A stretch of 60,000 nucleotides of DNA from Apostichopus japonicus (GCF_037975245.1 NC_092571.1:18996917-19056916); one strand, 5' to 3'; counted from the first letter of the stretch, positions 1 to 12,834 are shown. The notes: generated by a model from the sequence alone, not told the origin. Numbers and translations: made by a program.

Positions 1-3000
1 CTGTACATTTATAATTGCTCCGTGAAGTTCGTGAACAACATCCGCACATGTATGAAAACCGGGTACATAATGCACATGCAGATAGCGAACCATTTTACAC
101 AGTTTAAATCCCTTGTGATTGGTCAATGACATAAATCAGTTTACAACTTAAACTTTCTTCAATTTCACCAAGGTACTGCAGCTTTCATCATTCTGTGCAA
201 TATTTGTAACGATAATCTTGCTAATGTTGGGGTCTGACTAGCCAACAGTCTCTGTAATGGAATGTTGTTACCACTGCACCTTGTTGATTGTTATGATTTA
301 TTTGTTTTCAAACAAATTTAATCATCTGCTGGATTGGAAGAAAGTTTGGTTCTTTGAGAAGCAGTTGCGGTTGTTTTTGAAAAGAAAGAAAGAAAGATGT
401 TCTTTCAAAAATGGGTTTTGTTATGTTTTGCTAATGTCTAGTTGTGAGTGTGTACTTTGGTTTTGTTTCTCAAAAAAAATGTTAGCGTCCGTGGGACGCA
501 AGCAATTTTAAAGATTTTGCGTCCCTGGCTAAAACATTGCATCCCGATGCAGAATCCTCAGGTGATCATAACAATGCTGCTTCGCCCTAAACTAGGGAAG
601 AGTGTAAACTTTAATGGCCAGAGAATCTAGAGTCTAGCCTTGATTAAGTTAATTTCGCATATTAACATCCGTAGACAGTCGTCATAAAGTCTGTAGCATG
701 TTGTAGTTATTGGTATACTTATTAAGTTGTTAAAAGTTATGTTCAGTTCTTTGTGAGTTTTGTGGAAGCGTAAACTTAGAAAGAGCAATTTAAGTTCCCG
801 TTGAGGATTTCACAAGCCATTTGGCTTTAGCTTGAGCAGGACATTACAAAAAGTTAACTCTCCTCTACGCCAAAAGTTAATGTTTGTTCGGGAATTTTAT
901 GGTGGCAAAATTGTTATAACAGGTATACAGTACATTATGTTCCATATTTTTAATGAGACAGCGAAATGTATTATAAGTGATCTGAGGAGCAACTTAACCT
1001 TTTGCCAAAGAGAATGCCTAATTACACCAACCGGGTTACATGCAACAAGAAGAGGAAAACACTTGTTTTCTTTTGATACCTCAACTATGTTTGTTTCATA
1101 CTTAATCTGCATTATAAGGTATTAAGAGGAAGAATGCAGGCCATGCTTGCCAAAAATCTTCTAAATTAATATGTGTTTAATGTTTGACACAGTCATAAAC
1201 GTCTACAAAAAATACTGTAACTTGTTGTTAGCAAGAACAAGTTTTTTAACATTGACAGACTATTATTGTATCGTAATATTCCTAGCACCCCAATAAACTG
1301 CAAAAAATTATGGTTTCTAGTTCAACCAGATTTATAAAATGAGCATTTCTGTGGAATAGAATGAGTGTCATCCACAGTAATCTGCATAATCACTGGATGA
1401 AAAAAGTTGGGCATTTCCAGTATAAATATAAAATATAAATAGGAGTAAACAGTTAACAGAGAGAGGGAGAGAGAGAGATAAGAATAAGAAAAAAAAAAAA
1501 CACAACTGCAACACACAGAGGAAAGACAGGGTTCTGATCATTGACTTTCTTAAAGTTTTAAAAATAAACCTTTTTTTACACCGTTACAAAAAAAGGTAAT
1601 GTATTTCAAAGTCTGTGCTCAGAAATAGACCTTAAATATAAACCAGTTTGTGCTACAGAGCTGTGCCATAAGTTTATATGTTTCTTACTTGTAGTTGACA
1701 ACATAAAAGCATATTACACCAACTCTCCAAACAGGTAAGAAAAAAATGCCAAAAATATTTCACAGTAACCATTGAAAAGAAATGTTGTTGCCATGCCCAC
1801 CTGCCAACACCAAAAGGAGAAAAAAAAAATAAAAACTAACACAATGCTTAAATCCGTGAGTGATTTTATATACTTAAAGAAAAACAAAACATTTGGTGGT
1901 TTTCCTGATGTCATTTCAAAAGTAGTTGCTAAAATTTGTCCTGAAGTACACCATTGAATAGATAAATAAAAAATATATAAAACAAAACTTTACCAAAATG
2001 CATTATAGATCTACAATGCATTTATGTGTTAATTTACAGGTGATAATAGTGCGTTTAAGGTATAATTTCAGAAATAAGTGCAGGAATATGACGCTGGTTT
2101 TACATGGAAATTTAACATAAAAATATCATTATTTATATTTTCATGCTTTACGTGGACCAAGCACATGCCCATAGGATTTTTATAGTACTTTTATAGTGAT
2201 AAATTAAAATTAGATGATTCCTTAAACACATTTCTGTGTTTCTTTATGTAAGCGACCAGTAAGATGATTTTTTAAGGCTCAAAAAACATAAAGTTTTTTG
2301 GAATAATGGTACTGTAGGGATTTCTTATTTTGAAAGTAGAAGTAAGTTACATGTTTCCTTACTTTTCTGTTGTTAAAAGATCTGTTTATGAGGAAAACCA
2401 AAACAGTATGTTCCTATTGATTGTATGCCAAAAGACCTATTGTCATATGCAAACAATACTTTTCTAGACAAAACAGGTTTTTATGATTGGAAGATTTCCC
2501 CAAACACCCCTGCCAATATCCTGTCCCTTATTAGCTGTCACTTTCTGTTTGCTCCTTAGTTTAGCAACCCTCTTTTATTTATCTTTTTGTTTTGTTATGA
2601 TTATTCAATAGTGTTAAAGAGTTCCTGCATTTATAGGAGAAGTAACGAGGGAGACTATTATTTTAAAGTACACGGTTTTAATTAAGTCTGAACTTGTAAT
2701 CACTAAAGTGGTTTCTCTATATGATTGGGTGGGGGGGGGGATTGAATGAAGAATCTTAATCTGAAAACTTTCATGGCAATTTTTCAGAACACAAAGAACT
2801 TCTAACTTTGTTCCGCCCCCCCCCTCACTTTCTGACTCCGCAATTGATTTAATGTAAGCACCAATTTCAAATAAATAGTCTAGCCTTTTGCAGAATTTTA
2901 AATGTCTCTTGTAGATGGAGGTCATTGACTGTATTTATACTAGTCTTACAACTAGTTTACAGTGCTAGCAACCCCTACATTCTAACAACTGTAGAAAATA

Positions 3001-4022
3001 CTTCATTTTATTGCATAACATGTTATTTCCAACCAGCCCCCTAAGGTTGAAAGCTTGAGACCACAGGAAGTAACTAGGGGCCCATTCGGTGCCAATCAAA
3101 TCCTCTTTAAACTGGAAACAATTGCCTGCAGAAAAACAGAAACAGGTGGAGAAGCATTAATAAAATCTGAATGTGACCCTAGACAAAAAGTTAAATAAGA
3201 CTTTCAAAACTTACAGCTATTTATTCAAGTGGAAAATCATGAGAAAAGTATATTATTGATGCATAATGGCTCTGGAAGTAGAGGAAAAGATTGGAAATAA
3301 AATAGAAAAGAAAAGTAGTTCCATAATAATCTGTCATTTAAAACTTGTTTATCCCTTTGAGGAATATTTTGAGTTATTTCCATTATTTAAGACCTTATTT
3401 ACAGATCAAACTTAGACAAGAGGTATTTCTTAAAATTGATGGCATTATCAGGGCCTGCTGTGGAAACACTGGCTTACCTGTTTACCACACCAGCCATTCT
3501 AAAGTTTGATTATCCGCCTCAAACTTTTATTCAAAGTACACACCCGGAGGAAAAAAACAAAGAACCTAAACTTCTGGCTATTTTAGAACTTTTTTGATAA
3601 AACTTGATTTGCTGATTCCGTTCCCTGGAAGCATTTACGGACTTTGATCAGGAAGTGGAATACTGTTGATGTTTCAAGAAGGAATCAATATAAGAGATGT
3701 CATATGTTTATATTCTCATCATTTATTCACTTCCTATCCATCCTCTCACTGACTCTCTGCCTCTCGTTCGTGATTGGAAGTTATCCACTGAGCACTGCTT
3801 GTACGTCTCAGTTGTACATCGTTGTTTCAAGTTGACTTTATCTTCTGTCTTAATTGTGAGAGATCTTGTGGAGACTTCATCTCAGCAGTTAAAATTATTC
3901 TTATCAAACCAAAGTCTTCTCACTTTGGAAAGTTACAAGAAGGTAGGTGGTCTTTCCTTTGAACTTTTTATTAATAACAGTGATTAAATCTCAGAATAAA
4001 GTAACTGATTAAAAAAAATAAT
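1..4022. other. Gene-free AT-rich stretch
   Basis: No frame here has the length or composition of a convincing protein. Visible landmarks are a purine-rich GAGA stretch followed by an A run near 1459-1500, a G run at about 2730-2742, and a C run at about 2814-2824. A donor-like AAG|GTAGGT lies near 3942; it follows a pyrimidine-rich stretch that could be part of an untranslated exon, but nothing else supports this. I see no repeat array or RNA gene. Confidence 0.5.
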
Positions 4023-4050
4023 GGGGGAGGGGAAGGGGGAGGAGGCCGGG
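4023..4050 (+). other. Potential G-quadruplex
   Basis: Four G runs of three or more (GGGGG, GGGG, GGGGG, GGG) lie within 28 bases, separated by short A-containing or mixed spacers. This meets the usual pattern for an intramolecular G-quadruplex on the plus strand. There is no adjacent gene to regulate, so a function is not implied. Confidence 0.5.
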
Positions 4051-5428
4051 CACTAACATACTAGCTGACCTTTTACTATTTGGATGATGGTACCTGTGAT
4101 GCTGATTCGTCACATTGTCAAGAAAGTTTGTGATAGGTCTGTCCTCTATCTCCATACTCCTAGTTAACACACTGAGCCCAATCATAAACCTTTTGAATTC
4201 TGCTCAATTGATACAAGACTGTTGACGCACCCCTACACCACTCACTCCCCAACCCCCACCCACACCCTGCTTCACTCCCCCACAAACACATTGAATGGAT
4301 TATTTTACAGTATGGTCTCTGTTTATAGTTTCTATATATATATATTGGCTCAACAATTTTTAAGTACTCGTGAAGAGTCATGTTGTTTTCTGCATTCATA
4401 TAATCAGATACTGTAATATAATATTACTGGGTGGAATATCTTGTAAACATCACAACAGGAAGTGTCACATCCTCTTGTAGGAACAAGAGATAATTTTAAG
4501 CTTTTTGTTTGGTAGATTGTCTGTCAAGGACATGATCAAGGGGACTCGCAATAGGTGAATATACTATGATAAGCATACTTCAACAAGAAACTGCCATGAT
4601 TCTGTTTCCATTTTGAAATTCTCTTGTTTCAGACTATAGAGTAGAACAATGGAGTCTTACATAGTGTAAATGTTGAATCTTTGCTCTGTATTAATTATGT
4701 GTATTTACATTGTTCAAAATGCCATGCAAAGATAGTTTAAGTCACTGAAAATGAGTTGCAAATGATAACTAAAATGTTATCTTGGATTAATTTGAAAGAA
4801 TACATGATCATTGCTCAAAGTTGAATAATCATCACCTGTTTGAAGATAAACATTTCTGTAGTTCATACCGTATTATTGATTTCAGATTCACATTTTGTGA
4901 GCTCACATTACTGTCTGTCAAGGTTATGGCATCAGATGTTGTCACAAACTTTTCAATTTTTTTCCAACTACAAGCTGATATGCCAACAGGCACATAACTT
5001 CGAAACCAGTCTTTTGAAGTGTGGTCAATCACCTTTGACCCTTTATGGACAGAGCTTCCCTCCCTTGAGGCCCCTCAGTGAGCACACACATGTTTATTAA
5101 GGATACTTTGCACAGTAGAAAGTGCACTGCTCCTTGGTGCTTCCAGTTGTTTGTGCAAACAATTATATTGTTTGAACTTTAAAGAATAAAATCTACCCCC
5201 TTAACTGGCATTAAATTTTTTTAAACTTTTACACCATTCAAAGATAGAGCAACACATTGATCAGAAAAACCCTGTGGTCAGAAACTATAATGAGGCGGAA
5301 CTTTGGTTAAGTTCAGGTTACCGCACAAAGCAATAATTGGAGGAAATGATCAAACTTATGTTAAATACCAGCAAAGAAAAACTTTCAAAAAGAAAGTGAC
5401 CTACTGTAGAGTACTTGATGGCGAATAG
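4051..5428. other. Gene-free stretch
   Basis: Unique AT-rich sequence with a C-rich patch near 4227-4290 and a short (TA)n at about 4335-4345. I see no gene, RNA gene or mobile element. Confidence 0.5.
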
Positions 5429-5612
5429 CATTGTCAAGCCTAGCTCATTGTAAAGACTAGCATTGTAAAGCCTAGCATTGTAAAGCCTAGCTCATTGTAA
5501 AGCCTAGCATTGTAAAGCCTAGCTCATTGTAAAGCCTAGCTCATTGTCAAGCCTAGCTCATTGTCAAGCCTAGCTCATTGTAAAGCCTAGCATTGTAAAG
5601 ACTAGCATTGTA
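5429..5612. repeat. 15/17-bp mixed minisatellite
   Basis: About twelve head-to-tail copies of CATTGTAAAGCCTAG (15 bp). Some copies carry two extra leading bases, CT, making them 17 bp. The two lengths are interspersed rather than sorted, and TCAAG/TAAAG and GACTAG/GCCTAG variants also mark individual copies. The array ends where ATTGTACAGTACAG begins. It is a local minisatellite, not coding. Confidence 0.9.
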
Positions 5613-6694
5613 CAGTACAGTATGCAGCTAAATGCCACGGTCAACCTGCCAAAATTTCACTCGTATAATCTGATTTTTTGATGGTTGTGTTGAGCGTATT
5701 TCCAGAATTTCAATGGGTGAAGTGAAGGGAAAGTATGAAAATTATTAGATTATTAATTTACAAGAAACAGTTTCATATTTTTCCGGTCCATAATGTGTAA
5801 ACAATGCTTGTGAACAGCATTTAATTGTTTCTCATGAATTAATTTTAGTATTGGTGAGGATCAAATTTTTTTTCAGTTTGTTGTTTGGAACTTTTAATGT
5901 TAAACAGTTAGTGGTGTCACAGAGTTACGCCATGTACACATAAGTAACAAAAAAACTGCATATGAATTAAATTTATCATTTATCCTAAATTATAATTCTT
6001 TACCATATGCTTCCTTGCCTGTACCTGTTTAGTTCTATTCCACTCATTGTGCTAAAACATGTCAGTCTCTTTTGTATTCCAAAATTATTTTTGTTAAAAT
6101 GAAATGATAGTTTTAATTCCTGACCTAAAATCATGTTTGGTGACTGGAATGTTAAAATTTTTAACAATTTTGAAATATTTGGAAGGCTTGCTTGAAACTT
6201 TGGAAAGATAGAGATCTTCAACGTCATTGATACTTCCTGAGTTCACTTGATTGCACGGATAGAGGAAGTTGTTAGATTTCCGAGTACTTATTATTCTTCC
6301 CTGTACAGGTAACCTAAGATCATATATGGGAAATTGGTTCAAAGGAATTTGAAAATATTTTTGCTATTGTATTTAAAGTATCAATTGTTTAAACAAAGTC
6401 TAACAGTTATAATTAAATATATGAAACCATATTGCTTTGTAAATACTCTGGATAAAACTCAATCTTACTCGTTAAGCACAACTATTAATACTGGACACAA
6501 TTTTAGAAGCAAATTTAAAGCAACTTTCTTGAACTAAATTTACTTTGTAGCACTTGAGGCAAATTTCCTACTTTTTCTTTCAATTTGAAATTTTCTTTAA
6601 GCATTGGTACACTTTGGTGGATATTCAGTGGTTCATTACACATTCTCCAGCATATCTGTCTACAGATCAATCTTGGAGTTCCCTGGTGCAATAG
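5613..6694. other. Gene-free stretch
   Basis: AT-rich unique sequence. Short open frames on both strands between 6000 and 6540 overlap each other and have no recognisable motif. I see nothing else. Confidence 0.5.
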
Positions 6695-6733
6695 GTTAGA
6701 GCAGGGAGTTGTTATGGAACTCCCTGGTTAGAG
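6695..6733. mobile_element. CAGGGAG hairpin insertion with 7-bp flanking repeats
   Basis: The core at 6702-6726 has arms CAGGGAGTT and AACTCCCTG with a 7-base loop. It is bracketed by the identical 7-mer GTTAGAG at 6695-6701 and 6727-6733, as expected of a target-site duplication. With the three other hairpins of the same arm sequence in this window, this suggests a tiny mobile palindrome. The CAGGG...CCCTG ends resemble the tips of hAT elements, but the element is too short to encode anything. Confidence 0.65.
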
Positions 6734-6767
6734 GGTGTACAGAAAGGATCAAGGAGAAACTACTGTA

Positions 6768-6809
6768 ATCTAACCAGGGAGTTGTTATATAACAACTCCC
6801 TGATCTAAC
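6768..6809. mobile_element. 28-bp perfect palindrome with 7-bp flanking repeats
   Basis: The core at 6775-6802 is a perfect palindrome: CAGGGAGTTGTTAT followed directly by its reverse complement. ATCTAAC flanks it at 6768-6774 and again at 6803-6809. The next base, C, also repeats if the boundary is shifted by one. It lies only 48 bp from the previous hairpin, and its flank is close to the reverse complement of that one's flank. The pair may therefore have arisen by inversion or by two insertions into a related target. Confidence 0.65.
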
Positions 6810-9309
6810 CATTGTCATGTAATACACACCTGTCATCAACAGTTCCCCCTAAACAGATCAGGAGGTGTTCATGACAAGAGAGTGAACTGAGCAAGTTCTA
6901 ATATGACATCATCTGTAGAGTTTCTTGTGATAGAATATTTAATGTTTTCTTTGTGTGTACTGCATTGTTAACATTCTTTGATCTGGATTCGGTTTCTTAT
7001 CAAATTATACTGATTCTAAAATACCAAAATATTTACCTAGTTTCCTAATTTTTAGCGGTATTTTCATAAACAGAACCGTTTATGTACACCTTGAAAATAT
7101 GAAAAAGAATAGAGAGATAGAAATCCAAAGATTCAAACTACTGGTGACACTTAGAAATCCAAAGATTTCAACTCCTGGTGACACTTACTTTGTACAGTAC
7201 AGTCCAGATGGCAGCCCCCAGACATGACCTTTCAACCTTGGTACCTCCTAACTTCTGTTTAGAGATCTAAGATCTGATTTTAGCTGTGATGGAGAGTTTT
7301 TCATTACAGCTATCTAGAGCTATCATATATTTAAGCTTATGATGATGGCTGGGTATGCTTCTCATTTAACATTACAAAAACAGAATGGTTTTGAAGACTG
7401 CTATGTTTTGCTTCTTCTTGTGCCTAGATATATCCTGAGTAATACTTCTTATCAATTAGTAGGTGTGAAGCATGGAAATCACAACCCTATCAAACAGGAA
7501 CATTGTCCAGCCTGTAATAGCCTGAGCACACCATCCAGTAATGACATGCAATACCATGGATTACTACTACTGTATGCCCAATATATCTCTGACACTCTAC
7601 CAGGCCTCAAACTCTTGATTTATAGTGAATTTACTACTTTACTCTTTTGAAGTCTCCGGTTTTCTTCTAGTTAACTATATTATGAACATGTCCTATGCAG
7701 AGGGCACATTGTATTGATCAGTTAGGCATTTGTGAGCCCTCATTCCAGCTAAGATTAGAGTTGATAGACCCACCATTACAATAGTTCATTCAGACCTATA
7801 TCTATTGTGGAGGGGTGTAGTTGATCCTATGCATCACCCCTCTTTATCCCTCAGCTGTTTAGACTTTCTTTCATCTTACTTATCACCCATGGAGTATCAG
7901 CCAGATTGGCCATTATGTTCTGTGGTTTGAGTGCTCATTATACCATCATCAAAGTGTCATTAACAACCCCATTGAACTCTTTAATGTGATCTACACCATT
8001 CTAAAAAGATTTCCTCTTCGCCTCTTCTTGATTGCAGTGCCTCAGTTCAGGGCTGTTTTGGAGCATTTTTGAACAGAATTGGGAAGATTATCTTTAATCG
8101 GTTGAGAGTTTTTCCCTTGGGGTATTGAGAAGGTGTCCTAAGGAAAGCATTTCCGGCTAACTTTGTGTCTCAAACAGCTTTTTTTCTCAGGGTTAAACGG
8201 CTCTTGATTTGATTTTGAAGGTGGGTGGGATGTTGATTAAACCCTACCATAAGGTCTTTTGGAAGAATGTGAAAAAATTATCCCAAAATAGATGATAGAT
8301 TTGATAGCACAGGAAGTTAGTTCAAGACCAATATAAAGTGGGGGGGGGGGAGGGGGTAGGGGAAGGGTGTATGTGCACATGGTCACAAATTCAATTTAAG
8401 AAAAAAGTACACCACACCCGCTGAAAGTGTTGTTGGGGACATATATGTCTATATTTTTACACGAATGCGTTTTTCTGTTTGTAAATTGTTTTTTTGTTCA
8501 GATACTTTACAAGAAGTTACAACTTAATTTACAACACAAAAATTGACAAATTTACAACTTTTCTCTACAACATTTAACTTATAATTTATTTGTTCACAAA
8601 TTGATCAATTTTCAAAGGGTTACATAAGTTATGAACGTATTAGAACAGATTACCAACGTTGGATATCAACTGACATCTCTTCTGGTTTTTGTGGATCATG
8701 GACTCCACAAACTATACATAAGTACGTTGTTGTTTTCTTTTATCAAAAACAAATTCTGGAAAACATCTAAAAGTAGCAAAAAAAGAAGGAAAAATAAATC
8801 AATTCTGTAATCATTTTATGAATCAAAATACCTAGGCAAGATAATTAAGTGGTGAAATGTGACTTTTGCCGTGACCCTTCCTATTTCCAGCAGTCAATCT
8901 GCTTTTGATTTTCACCAGGGTTGTAATTCCAAATTGAAATTGATTTGCTGGAGCACTCTAATGCAATTGTTTCCTGCGACTTGGGTAGATTATTGTAGAG
9001 GGTCACCTGTACAGGTTGATTGAAATTTTATTGAATTTGGGGAGAAGTAGTAATCGAAACTTTTCTACTTCGGAGTGAGGTGAGAGCCTGAGAGGAGATG
9101 GCCGTTTCGAGAATTTGTAAAATTGGTGTTGTAGAGGTATGTTTGTTTTGGCTTTAATCAAATGTTGAAGGGGTCATTTGCAAAAGTTAACTTTCTGTAT
9201 GATAGTTTTGCAAGGCATTGACTAGTTGGTGATTGGTTTTAAAGATAGAAAAGATCAAAGATGCTAAAAACAGACTAAATATGATCACATGGTCCAACTC
9301 AGCAAGATA
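6810..9309. other. Gene-free stretch with a 34-bp duplication
   Basis: Mostly unique sequence. A 34-bp unit starting AGAAATCCAAAGATT is present twice in tandem at about 7119-7152 and 7153-7186. A G-rich tract at about 8340-8366 has several G runs and could form a quadruplex. The open frame at 7339-7650 (103 codons) has no motif I recognise and is not called. Confidence 0.5.
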
Positions 9310-9731
9310 CTGTAGATCAGGGTTGTCCAACTTTTTACAGAGGAGGGCCACATGGAATGATTATGATGAAGGAGGGGCCGCAGGAGCCCTACGCTTGATT
9401 TCCGGTTTTTTTTTGCCCGAAGCCCAAGACAACAAAATGTGAGCACTGTGCGCGGAGCGCACTGATTTATTTTCCTTCCTGATAAAACAGATGAATAAAG
9501 TTCAGCCGCTGCCCCCCCCCCTCCGCTGAGAGAGTGTCACATAAACTGACCTGTATGCAATTTTTTGGACCCAGAAGGTTCGAATGATTGATTATATAGC
9601 TTCAAATTGTTATCAATAAATCTGCTCACTAAAATTTCGCACCGTAGAGCATCTCTGGTGGGCTGGACGCAACCCTGCGGCGGGCCGGACTGTGGCCCGC
9701 GGGCCGTAGGTTGGACAACCCTGCTGTAGAT
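9310..9731. mobile_element. Non-autonomous hAT transposon with 8-bp TSD
   Basis: The element spans 9318-9723 (406 bp). Its ends are CAGGGTTGTCCAAC and the exact reverse complement GTTGGACAACCCTG. The 8-bp target duplication CTGTAGAT is perfect at 9310-9317 and 9724-9731. The interior near the right end is rich in GGGCCGG/GGCCCGCGGGCC, typical of Charlie-like hAT ends. No transposase frame is present, so it depends on an autonomous relative elsewhere. The perfect TSD suggests limited decay since insertion. Confidence 0.93.
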
Positions 9732-10371
9732 AGATACCTGGTAAAGGTTTGCTCAAATTAGGTGTTTGCAGTTGTCACATGATCTACCTTTATCAATAGG
9801 AGAAGATTGATATAATCAACCAAAACATTCCCTGAAATTCTAAAACACATAACACAATGGATGCTCAGTAATGGAATTATGAAATGATTGCTGATTATTT
9901 AATTTATTTTTTATTTCTTAAAAAGTATGAAGGACTAAAAACAAGAAGTACTGTAAGATTATACATTATGTCAGACACTCGCTTTCAGTTGTGAATAATA
10001 ATGTTATTAAAGAAAAATTACTTTTGTGGGCAATTGGGTTGTTTTTACTTTTGCTTAGTTGATAATGTTGTTGCCTTTTATACAAGAGCTGGTCATTTTG
10101 GTACAGTATAGTTCAATGTTTAGCTAGAAATGCAGTAAATAGTTGACACTCTTTTGACTTGAGTAGCATAGTGGGACATGAGAATGGTCAGTAAGCATAT
10201 CTCTGCCTCACACATTAATGGTTTCAAAAGTTAACTACATGGATTGTTAAGCCATTTGTTAAATTACAGAAGTATTCATAACATTTAGAATTATTTATAC
10301 AAAAGAGGTTAATTGAAAATTTTCAGAAATGGTCTCCAAGGTGATAAGAATCTGCCAATTGTGTTGCGACT
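9732..10371. other. Gene-free stretch
   Basis: AT-rich unique sequence between the hAT element and the 56-bp array. I see no gene or repeat. Confidence 0.5.
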
Positions 10372-10785
10372 CAAGATTGATATCCTTTGGACATACCGAC
10401 ATACCCTCTTCCATTTCCCTGTGGCTGCGTGGACATAATATTTATATCCTTTGGACATACACTCTTCCAATACCCTGTAGCTGCGTGGACATAATATTAA
10501 TATCCTTTGGACATACCCTTTTCCAGTACCCTGTAGCTGCGTGGACATATAAGATTTATATCATTTTGACATACAGTACCCTCTTCCATTACCCTGTGGC
10601 TGCGTGGACATAATATTAATATACTTTGGATATACCCTTTTCCATTACCCTGTGGCTGAGTGGACATGATATATATCCTTTGGACATACCCTCTTCCATT
10701 TCCCTGTGGATTCGTGGACATAATATTTATTTCCATTGGACATACCTTTTTCCCTTACCCTGTGGCTGCGTCGTCGACATAAAAG
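10372..10785. repeat. 56-bp minisatellite
   Basis: About seven copies of a unit containing CCTGTGGCTGCGTGGACATA followed by a variable ATTTATATCCTTTGGACATACC part. CGTGGAC (or a one-base variant) recurs at 10428, 10484, 10540, 10603, 10659, 10713 and 10769, so most spacings are 56 bp, with one 63 and one 54. Open frames on both strands through the array are by-products of the repeat. Confidence 0.92.
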
Positions 10786-11430
10786 TTTTTCTCTTCTCTT
10801 TTTACTAAGATTGTCTCTTTGCTTGCTCTGATCTTAGAAAGTTATATTTGAATGCTTACTTTGTCTCTGTGAAGTGTCCCTGAATAGTCTTGTCTGAATT
10901 CAGTAAAAGTTTTTCTCCCTAAGCACAAACAGTGGCAGACTCCTATGGGGGTTTGTCTGTGGTTGATCATTATTTGCTGGTATTGATTTCCCTACAGATG
11001 ATTAGCACTCTGGCAGGGAGTTAATTTGTGATTTGCAAGTTGATATATCCTCTGTGATCAAATAGTCTTACATACAAAGGCAACCCCTCCACTAGAAAAC
11101 AATACATAGTGGCTATTGAAGGTTTAATGGAGTTTAGTACTTACAGATAAATACAAAGACTTTTAATGTTTGACAAACAATGGCAGTGTACTTCAGCATG
11201 TCCATTCAGAAAAACGGTGAGTTTACAATGAAAACACAATTAAAGGTATATGACACACACCCTCTTAACTGTCAAATCCCTTGGATGCAACATGTTGTAA
11301 AATGTACGCATGTGTTCAAGTCATTAGGTAACATATTTTGTAAATTTATTCTCCACTTCAGTTGGAAGATGTACACAGGGGATGTATATGTGAGAGCAGC
11401 TATTAACATTTTAGAGAGAGAGGTGGACAA
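10786..11430. other. Gene-free stretch
   Basis: Unique sequence. A single CAGGGAGTT arm occurs near 11014 without a matching partner. The open frame at 11180-11458 runs into the SINE and shows no domain. Confidence 0.5.
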
Positions 11431-11722
11431 TTGGCTACTGAAGGCGTGGGACTCCTGATCCAAGGATTGCTGGTTCGATTCCTGCCTAGTTCATTTCATT
11501 AAGTGTCCTTGGGCAAGATGCTTTATCTCAATTGCCTCTCTCCACCCAGGGGTTAAATGGGTACCTGTGAGGTTACTTGTCATTGGGCGCAGTATATGAC
11601 TGCAGCCGCCTAGAGGGATTGTCTCTGGGACAGGTTATCATTGACCAGGGGTAATATAACATCTGTAAAGCACTTTGAGACCTATTGCTGGTATAAAGTG
11701 CTATATAAAAATTGAATATGAT
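11431..11722 (+). mobile_element. tRNA-derived SINE
   Basis: The 5' part carries a perfect RNA polymerase III B box, GGTTCGATTCC, at about 11472-11482, with an A-box-like TTGGCTACTGAAGG about 40 bases upstream. A central region contains TGTCCTTGGGCAAGATGC. The 3' end has AAAGCACTTTGAG and then TATAAAGTGCTATATAAA before an AT-rich tail (TTGTTATTATTT). This head-body-tail order is that of tRNA-derived SINEs whose 3' end matches a partner LINE. No clean target duplication was found, so the edges are approximate. Confidence 0.85.
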
Positions 11723-12834
11723 TGTTATTATTTCGTTGTCAAATTTAGAAAACCTACCCAGTGTTACTCAAAAGTAACTTTGCAATGAGGTTGTCTCCAG
11801 GGTTTCAATGAAGGATGCTGTGATATATGTCCACAATTCCCTAACTATGTGAGGTCTGTACTTTATGCAAATCTCTGAATCAAAGTAACACAATCGTGTG
11901 AAAACGCAGCGCGAACAAGCTTATAACGGTGCCGGGTAAGTCTGTAAGCAGACGCACTGGATGATCATGCTGTTTCACCGTATGAAAAAATGTTTAAGAA
12001 AACACAAGTCTAAGAGCATAAAACAATTTACTTGACTTCGAAATCCTGCCAATTGATGTACTAAACGATCTAAGTTCAAAGATTCGGCGGATCTTTGAAC
12101 TTCAGTCATTACGAATGGAACCCATGTGGTGATAAACACATGTGTGGTACTTGCAATGCAACTGCTGGTTTCCCTTATTGACGTTTCTAAAACTAATCAC
12201 AACAGCTTGACAAGTTTGGTGCTCTCAGTTCGTTTTGTTTAGTTACTCTCCAATATGTTAGATTTACAAACATTCATAATTAGTAAGTCAACTTTACTCT
12301 TTGGTAATGTATGTACTTATTGTGAAACCAACATGTTAACTGGTCAACACAATTTAGATTAGAGGCTAAAAATATACAGCACTTGTTGTACATTACAACT
12401 ACTTTAGCTCATCAACTGCAAGTTGAAAACATCTTAGATATCCCATTTGTTAATTCCAGAGTGAGCTGGAAATACATTTGAGGCCATTTATATCAGGCTC
12501 CAGAAATTCTCTTTAATCATGAAAAGTGAGAATGTGCCATTTTTAGGATCATTAAAATATTCATAACCTAGTCCTTAGAGATTCAAATATTAATGAAAAT
12601 AACAGATTGGCGAAGCTTGTGATTAAGAAAGAGGCACTTTATCAAGTGTTTAAATCAATGGAAAAACACAAATCATTGAGGAAAGATGGCATTAAAATTG
12701 ACAAAGAAATAAATTGATATAAATAATCCTTGTAGATACTGTCAAAGTGATATTTCTCAGACAGTAATAGCTGTGCATAATAAACTGTGAGAACCTCCCA
12801 ACAAGAAGGGAAAAAAAGAAGGATTTGTGAGGAA
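11723..12834. other. Gene-free stretch with a donor-like site and a hairpin
   Basis: A CpG-containing patch at 11890-11960 includes the strong donor-like CGG|GTAAGT at 11936. It has no recognisable coding frame and could end an untranslated exon. A perfect hairpin lies at 12072-12102 (listed separately). The remainder is AT-rich and featureless. Confidence 0.4.
12072..12102. repeat. 12-bp perfect hairpin
   Basis: AAGTTCAAAGAT at 12072-12083 and its exact reverse complement at 12091-12102 enclose the 7-base loop TCGGCGG. It is isolated, with no flanking direct repeat and no adjacent gene. It is not a terminator in the bacterial sense; its role is unknown. Confidence 0.6.

Noticed and set aside
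2614-2925. Inverted pair of G and C runs (2730s and 2815s) as element ends
   Set aside because: Homopolymers only; no other matching sequence around them.
7339-7650. 103-codon plus-strand frame
   Set aside because: No recognised motif, no splice signals and ordinary composition; compatible with chance.
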